Below are positions 57,099 through 64,000 of a stretch of 64,000 nucleotides of DNA, piece after piece. The stretch is from Berberis thunbergii. Its lineage: Eukaryota; Streptophyta; Magnoliopsida; Ranunculales; Berberidaceae. The stretch covers positions 930,001 to 994,000 of the forward strand of contig QNQO01000226.1 of NCBI GenBank assembly GCA_003290165.1. The letters are read 5' to 3'. The notes beneath the pieces are model-generated. The model did not search any database. It was not told where the DNA came from and was given only the letters and a program-made list of their open reading frames with translations. The position numbers and the translations under genes are program-made. Every line of letters starts with the position of its first letter. Within the stretch, counting starts at the first letter, position 1.

Positions 57099-57765
57099 TG
57101 TCACGCCCCGATTTTCGAAGAAAACGAAAATCCCAAAAATCCATGTAGGATTATCCGTTTCCCCCAAAACTCGGGACGTGCGAATTCAATAGCAACAGAA
57201 ACAAATAGCAGCATGAACTAAACATCTGAAACAAATAAAATCTAACCCGGAGAAGACTGGCATGGCTAGCTCACTAGCGGAACTCCAGTAATGCAGCTCA
57301 AAATCTCTAAACCTGAAAGACTACTCGGCTACATTCCAAAAGGAATGTACCCAAGAAGCAAAAGCTCACTCGGGTCAGCAATAAAGCTGGTGTGAGAAAT
57401 CTTCATCCCAAAATCAATAAATCCACACATGACAACATCAAAATAAACAAAACAATAAACAACCACACCAGGTAGTTCCTCCATGAGGCAAAGGTGTTAT
57501 CATCCTAATAAATAAATATGCATTATTTATTACTAATAAATACAATTTATGAGTTATCAATCCTCATACATGCAACAACAATACAATTCATAATCATATT
57601 AGACTATTATTGAAATATTAAACAAACACATTTTTCTACCTTTAGGAAGACGTGTAGTTCTCATTCAATGGTTGAATGAGCATTTAGTTTTTTCCTTTAA
57701 GGTAATCATACACATACACAAAAAGAAATCTCGCTACTTTTCCACAATTGCACTCTCCTCCTGTG

Positions 57766-58065
57766 CCGAACACATTTCACCCAAGTGTGCCTCCCTTGCC
57801 TTCGAAACCACTCGGAGCGTACATGTTCCAAGTGGGGTGCCACCTCGAGGAACATGTCATCTCACCCGAAGTTCGATCCATGGCAAGCATTCTTCCTAAA
57901 TCTACACGTACAACCGAACACACATGGAACGGTGCACCGAACACACCTCACCCAAGTGTGCCGCCCTTGCCATCGAAACCATTCGGAGCGTACATGTTCC
58001 AAGTGGGGTGCCACCTAGAGGAACATGTCATCTCACCCGAAGGTCGATCACTGGCAAGTACACTG
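57766..58065. repeat. Two direct repeats 171 bp apart
   Basis: A block of about 125 bp (containing ACATGTTCCAAGTGGGGTGC) occurs at 57766-57890 and 57937-58062, with a short different spacer. It lies inside the long LTR-like unit. Confidence 0.8.
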
Positions 58066-59280
58066 ATATGCAAGCAAGTCTGCATACCCAATAACATCAC
58101 AAGTATACAAGCAAGTCTGTATACAAAAATTTCTTTTCTTTTCACTTTTTTTTTCGGAGTTGTGGAAAAGAGCAAAAAAAAATAATAAATAAATAAATAA
58201 ATCCTCAAAACTCTTTTATGGTGACGCTTTGTATACCATAAATAAATCAACCACAGTATCCACCATTCTGTTGGGGAACAAGTAATATTTGACACATTGT
58301 CAATTCACACATCTCATCTCTTTGCATCATATGAAAAACAATATGCACACCAATTCGCATAACAATACAAATACTCAAACTAACAAGTGCTCAATTACAT
58401 TCCAGTCAATATCTATTACTAGGAAATTTTCTTATATTTTATGTTATGCAATTGGGATCAATCTCGCCAGTTATGTAAATGAGTCCAAAGAAATACTCCA
58501 AAGATAATATTTTCCAGGTCATGATCAAAAGAGCATATGACAATGAGATACATTAGGAACTAAGCAAAAATTGACTCATTTCATTCTTGTAAAACTTCCC
58601 CAAATCCATCTTCTATTTCATTAAGGAATTTCATCAAACAAATGAACAATGTATCTATAACCTTTGACAATTAACGAGAAAATATTTATGATAGTGGCAC
58701 AACACTTTGACAACCAACTTTAATAAGCCATATGGACACATATGATGAATTTCAATTTCAACCCGATGGGATTTGACAAATCCAAAATGCACATGCACCT
58801 ACTACCTAAACGTGGTAACATCTGATCTAACCTATGAGATACAATTTGTCCAAATTTTCTTCATGATAACACTCGGGGATTCCTTAGTCTTACAGAAACC
58901 CTACTCAATCACATGCTTTTCTAATGATGATGATGACCTGAAAAACCCCGAATGCCTTGACAGTTGCCTAAAATCAATGTGAACTACAATGGGCATCCAT
59001 TCATTCATTCAAATCAATTACTTAAAGTAATCAAACCCCATCAATTTAATCTACCAAGTTAAGGGCAAAATCAGGAAGAAAGAAAAATGAGGGTTTAATC
59101 AAAGTAGATTAAACACACAACACATAACTATCAAAACCATCGCATAAAACAAACTGAAAGGGGTAAAAGAGAACTCACCGGAGAGATCGCAAACCGTAAA
59201 GAATTTCGCAACAGATCCACGCAATAACCCTTATCAATCTTGAATATCTTTTCCTCTATGGCTGGATGACCTCCAAAATG

Positions 59281-59836
59281 TAGGGGTGGGCAATGTCGGT
59301 TCGGTTCGGTTTTGAGCCCCAAACTGATTTTGAACCGATTTCATTCGGTTTGCCCAAAACCCAAACCGAAACCGAATTTTGTATTTGTAAACCGATGAAT
59401 TCGGTTGAACCGAATTTCGGATCGATTCGATTCGGTTGGGCCGAAATTTCAGGCTCAAGCATTTGAAAGACTTTTATTAAAACATGTCCAATTTTTTTAC
59501 AGGCCCAATTTTTTTATAGACTCAATTTTTAGCACAAAATTTAAAACTTTGAGAGAAGGGTGTGATTTAGTGCGACAGGGTGTATTGCCGTGCATTTGTT
59601 GCACTAATCAAGTATTGACACCTACTTGTTATTTAGTTATTTATATATATCTAATTAATCGGTCGGTTCGGTTATAAATCGGTCGGTTCAAAACCGTAAA
59701 CCGATTTCGAACCGTTTATAATCGGTTCGGTTTAAATTATTTTTTTTCTACTCATATTTCGGTTCGATTACCGAACCGAATTTGAAAACCGGTTCGGTCG
59801 GTTAACCGAATTTAAATCGGTTTTTGCCCACCCCTA
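59281..59836. mobile_element. hAT MITE (TAGGGGTGGGC ends), copy 2
   Basis: The 556-bp unit starts TAGGGGTGGGCAATG and ends TTGCCCACCCCTA, with a perfect 8-bp duplication CCAAAATG (59273-59280 and 59837-59844). It is in opposite orientation to the copy at 23226 and shares its CGGTT-rich interior. Confidence 0.92.
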
Positions 59837-61075
59837 CCAAAATGCATCTGAGGAGATGCCAAATCATTCTTCCATGTGAACTCCTAACTTCTCCATGCGG
59901 TAAAAAAAATAAATAGCATATACATCCATCACTTCTAGTTGATCGGATTTCAATTTGATTGTAACTTAATGCGGAGACTGAGATGCTGGTTGAGCTTGAT
60001 ATCCCATAAGCTCCCTGATTTGCTGATTGAAGTAATCAACATCAAATACCTCTGTAAAACCACTGGATTCGTTCCAATAAACAGCAACTTCAAACTTCGG
60101 CGGAACCAATTAAAGTCGCATTCAGTAAACGAGCAACGCCAACACCATCACACAAATCACATCTCATCTGATTGAGGCCACCGTAGCAATCCACTCTGAC
60201 GTATCCATTACTCTGTTAAATGCCCTTCCAACCACCATTTACAAGGTCTCCACTCTACAATCCTTTTCACACCCCAAATTGACCATGGGAATAACAACAA
60301 TACCCACTATCATTTGCAATTGAACTTCAATGTCTGCCTCTTCATCCCTGAGCCATCTATCATTTCTGCAACTATCAAGAATTCAATCTCCAATCCATAT
60401 GCATCGCATTCATCGCCAACCAGCAACCATCACATGCTCCCTGCTGCTCCCTAACTCATCTTCGATGTCTTTGATTTTCTGCATAATGGCCGCCATTGTT
60501 GAAGCTTGCTTCGCCTTCATTAGGAGATCGTGTTGGTCCAAGAATCATGTTGTTAAAATACCGCATGTTTTCCTTAGAAGGTGAAGCACTGATTCCCGGA
60601 GCTGGTTCGTCGAGGGAGATTGTTGTTCGCCATTAGCAATCTGTCCAACATCTTGACGAGCGGACAGACTCAGCTCAGCAGATCGCACGGATCGATTGAT
60701 AAGCGGAGATCAGAGCGAGGACTGAGTACAACGATTCGAGCACCTCTCCTGCTCTGCCCTTTCTCCCACCATTGAAGAGCAGAATAGAGAGAGAGCGGCG
60801 AAGAAGAAGATGGAAGGTCTAGGGCTTTGTTTCTTCTCTTTTTTTATATGGTAGGTGGTTATCCACCCCCACTGAAATTCTGAGAACACCCGCCCTCTTT
60901 CACAAAATAAAAACCCTATTTATTAGTTTAATAAAAGCCCAAAACCAAGCCCAAATACAATTTAGTAGCAACCCATCAACATTAGGGTTTACAAAAAAAA
61001 ATTTATATTTATTTACTTAGGCGGGTATTACAATATATACAACTCAAAAGAATCTCGTCCCGAGATTCGGTAGAG

Positions 61076-61639
61076 GAAAGAAAGTTAAGCAAATTTAAAA
61101 AAAAATTAAACTTGTCAAACGAAAGAAGATTTTAAAATAAAAATTTCAATTGAATTTTAGTTGCATAAATTTTTATTGTCATTGAAAAAGTAGGGGAGTT
61201 ATACAACTAATCTTGCAGCCACGGTCTTTGAAAAAAAAAATCTCACCGATTTGGGCTAGACTTTTTTCGCAAGCCATGAAGCAATCTCATAGCTTCGAGC
61301 TGTTTTGTTCTGTGAGAAAAAGAAAAGGAAGAAGAAGAAGTAGTAGAGAGGAGGAGGGAGATAAGGTAGCCATCAGAGCCTGAGATGAACGAGGGACACC
61401 GTTGATCGACACTCCAATGAACCATTTTCCAAAGCTTTGATTTGATGAAAAATTTTGGGTTGTTTTGGGGGGGGGAACTCTTGGATTTTATAGAATTTCA
61501 CGAAATCCACATGGTTTTTTTATGGATTTTAAAGGATTGGATTTTGATGATTTCTAAGGATTCTTATGTATTTTTATGGATTATTATGAATTTTTTATTA
61601 GTCATAGGAAACGATGAAAAACACTGCCTACTGAAATCA
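61076..61639. other. Spacer
   Basis: AT-rich sequence with a G run (61467-61475). No gene recognised. Confidence 0.4.
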
Positions 61640-62406
61640 TTGTTTGGGACATGTTCTGTTGAAATTAGTTCCTCGCCCAATTTATCTAATTTTCAATAGA
61701 TCTCTACGACCTTTGGATGAGATCCATCTCTAGAGAGAAAAATATGGATTTTTACATCAACTTCTACCCAATTATACCCAAACTCTTTTTTATACCTTTA
61801 CTAGACATTACTTTTCTGACATTAACAACATCTTCCCACATCCCTTTGATAGCATAAATATTGGATAGCAATATACAAGTCAATTCCATTTGGGGTTTAA
61901 GCTCGAACAGCTACCTTGCAGCCCATTCTCCCATTTCCCTGCTTGCAACTCATCCAACTTTGTCCCAATTTTGATTACAAGATAATGAATTTCCTTGTAA
62001 ATTTTTTTCTTTCTAATCGGAATATAAGCAATCTAATGGATTTGGAGCAAAAAAATGATATGAAATTTTCTTGAAAAACTGTAGTATTCTTCTCATACTT
62101 CATTATTGCAATAATGCTTAGGATGCTAGAGTATGGAAATTCTTTATCATCGAAACCAAAAACCTGATAAGCTAATTGAAGACAATGACATTTACAGTAA
62201 GAATCAACTAAAGTATTGTAAATGGAAAGTATTGATCCATCACCTAATTTAACAATTTGGGCATGAACCCGAATGACAATATTCTTCTTAGTGGTATTTA
62301 CCTTATAAACAAAAATCAATGTGTTGATAAAAACAATAGTTTTGTTAGACATTTCATCAAACAAATGGTGTGATTTAAGAACACCATAGCAAAAGAACAC
62401 AGACAA
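61640..62406 (-). pseudogene. PPR protein pseudogene (E class)
   Basis: Pentatricopeptide repeat proteins bind organelle RNA; E-class members act in RNA editing. The minus strand reads HLFDEMSNKTIVFINTLI, then HAQIVKLGDGS and NTLVDSYCKCHCLQLAYQVF (62370-62130), repeat-like segments. After a gap with stops it has the conserved end ILLSNIYAIKGMWEDVVNVR..MSSKGIKKSLG (about 61770-61890), the E motif. Most of the repeats between are missing and there are several stops, so it is a truncated relic. Target duplications were not looked for successfully. Confidence 0.65.
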
Positions 62407-63287
62407 AAGATAAAGAGGGCATAAAAAATCAAAAATTTGAAAGCCTCATTGAAATGTTAAATGTTATGTATTCAACAATAGTAGTTGTATGCCTGTATGG
62501 ATGTTAATAAGTCCGATTATGACGGGGATGCATGGTGGAAATAGTGGGTGCACTAGCTGTTTAGATATTCAACTGTAGTATTTGTTCATCTTTTCGCCTT
62601 TAATTGAAAGATTATATGTATACAGAAAGAAACGTTTACTCGTTCCCTTCCTAGTCTTCTTCCTTGCTTATGTACCTTTTGCTTGCAATCAATTCAAAGC
62701 TATTGGGCACTGACATTGGGTTTGATAGGAGGGGGTATATTCGTAAAAAAATGATGATGGGTTTAATTTAGATTGAGATGGGAGTGTTTGTTGATCTTCG
62801 TCATAAAGAACAAGAATCCAAGAAGAATAAAGAAATAGGGGAAATGAAAGAGATAGGGGAGAAGAAGATAAAAAATACAAATTCGTTGAAATATGAAGAG
62901 GGAATGTTGGATTTGAAAATGACTTTTGGTATTTATACTTTTCACTCACAAATCTTTCAAAATCCACAACTTTAACAAATTCAACAAAATTCATTATTAT
63001 TTTAATACCCCCTGATTTTGGTGGACTTTTGAAAAACATGAATTGAATGCCCCTTAATTTTTGTGGATTTTAAAACAATCATTTTAGTAGGTGTACAAAA
63101 TTTTAAAAAAGAGTTTAAATGGTGGTGTCAGTGACTGAAAATGGTGGTGTTACAAAACAACACACATTAACTAGTTTGTCAATACGCTATCCTTCTTACA
63201 AAATGAATCAACACCTTAAATTTCTTAAATTTTAAAGGGTTATTTAGACTTAGTTTGCAATTAAAACGACAAGGTTTACCAATTACT
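62407..63287. other. Spacer
   Basis: No gene recognised. Short AT-rich open frames here are of low complexity. Confidence 0.45.
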
Positions 63288-63295
63288 ATTTGACC

Positions 63296-63612
63296 TAGGG
63301 TTGAACAAAAAAAGGGACTAAACCAATTAAATCGATCGAACCGATCGGTTCGATTTAGGTTCAATTCGGTTTCAATTTTAGAAAATTAAAAATGGATATG
63401 GCTGGTTCGATTTTTTGTATTTATGTGACTTAACTGAATCTACCGAATATATATAATAAATAATAATATGTTTAATTTAGTCAGTCGATTCGGCTTACGA
63501 TTTATATAAATTAAAATCGGTTCAATTTTGATTTGAAAATTTTACCGACAAAAGTCGGCTTGGTTATTGGTTTGGATGAAATCCTAAACCATCAATTCGA
63601 CTTTCAACCCTA
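63296..63612. mobile_element. hAT MITE (TAGGGTTGAA ends)
   Basis: The 317-bp unit starts TAGGGTTGAACAAA and ends TTTCAACCCTA, with a perfect 8-bp duplication ATTTGACC (63288-63295 and 63613-63620). Its subterminal regions are rich in CGGTT and TCGGTTC words, like the TAGGGGTGGGC family, although the end sequence differs. Confidence 0.85.
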
Positions 63613-63620
63613 ATTTGACC

Positions 63621-64000
63621 TATAATTCCAAATAAAAGAAACCGTGAAGTCAACCATGTCGATCGAAAAAGACACACTTCCACACCCAAATACGACAAAG
63701 TGCACGTGCAACATTTAAAAATATCACAGTCATATTTAAAATACAAAAATCGATTAACCACATCACCTCACCCTCCAAGTTGGCCATAACTTAATAAGCC
63801 ATTTGATCAAAATCCAAATTACACAAACTCTAGTTGTATCCAATAAAAAACAAAACATGTTCTTAATGCAACAATATTCAAAGAAATAGTAAACGGGGCC
63901 GAGATGGTTAGTGGATCAAGAGCTCATTGGTGCACTTATGACTTATAATCCTAGGTAATCAGATGGAACACCAAATGGTTTTGTTTTTTTTTTTTTAATA
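63621..64000. other. Right-edge sequence
   Basis: No gene recognised. The window ends in a T run. Confidence 0.4.

Larger units (their letters stand above)
57099..61032 (-). mobile_element. Very long LTR-like unit (Del/Tekay-type Gypsy)
   Basis: The minus strand starts TGTAATACCCGCC at 61032 and ends GGGGCGTGACA at 57099, TG...CA ends 3.9 kb apart. Just upstream of the start (61033-61075) it reads ATCTCGGGACGAGATTCTTT, a motif that in plant Del/Tekay elements codes the last residues of pol before the 3' LTR. A minus-strand TATA-like box lies near 60840-60850. It contains a 171-bp-spaced duplication and a hAT MITE. No pol or gag remains beyond that motif. Confidence 0.5.

Noticed and set aside
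56742..57221. 159-codon open frame, Thr/Asn/Gln-rich
   Set aside because: The open frame follows from CAA/ACA repeats, and it runs past the start of the LTR-like unit at 57099. No domain.
62689..63039. 116-codon minus-strand frame
   Set aside because: AT-rich low-complexity frame with no domain and no codon bias. It overlaps another open frame on the plus strand.
63890..63960. tRNA-like stretch (GGGGCCGAGATGGTTAGTGG)
   Set aside because: An A-box-like word is present but no B box (GGTTCGANNC) follows, so it is not called a tRNA or SINE.

Overview
This window is nuclear DNA from a flowering plant, most likely a eudicot. It is AT-rich, has spliced GT-AG introns, and carries plant-specific families: an IRX14-type GT43 xylosyltransferase, a SAUR fragment, a PPR pseudogene, Athila, Tat-like and Copia retrotransposons, and an endogenous caulimovirid. 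I cannot name the species. I found one plausible intact host gene, the GT43 gene on the minus strand (5753-15487). Its three exons rejoin in frame to about 516 codons. Almost everything else is transposable-element sequence, much of it nested and datable by order of insertion.

Layout. 1-4773: 3' part of a Tat-like Gypsy element (T1) with an antisense extra ORF and a 3' LTR, split by a pol-less Gypsy element (1665-3921). 5753-15487: the GT43 gene. Its 8-kb second intron holds a complete Copia element (6602-10975, TSD TCTTC) in which a SAUR fragment sits where gag should be, a Tourist-like MITE split by a hAT MITE (11552-12694), and a SINE-like unit. 15488-18014: promoter side and an unclassified GC-rich unit. 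18020-38438: one 20.4-kb insertion, element T2 (TSD ATTAG), minus orientation, with gag, a 137-bp tandem repeat and an antisense ORF but no pol. A 12.8-kb Athila complex and a hAT MITE have landed in its antisense ORF. 39133-41807: a 5'-truncated LINE with an 18-bp TSD, itself split by a solo LTR (TSD GGGAC). 42788-43490: a second copy of the T2-nested hAT MITE. 47300-51858: hAT BED-finger transposase debris split by a solo LTR (TSD GGAAC), then two head-to-head Gypsy 5' ends. 52150-56600: a caulimovirid fragment whose RT-RNase H half is duplicated as a 1.4-kb-arm palindrome. 57099-61032: a 3.9-kb LTR-like unit carrying another hAT MITE. 61640-62406: a PPR pseudogene. 63296-63612: a last hAT MITE.

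The most unusual features are the T1/T2 family (an antisense ORF with a TATA-like box next to the 3' LTR, plus a dimeric satellite-like array), the Copia element carrying a SAUR fragment inside a cell-wall gene intron, and two long inverted repeats (Athila LTR and pararetrovirus) that could form hairpin RNA. Coordinates of element ends come from reading TSDs and terminal motifs by eye. No alignment or database search was run, so family names rest on recognised motifs.
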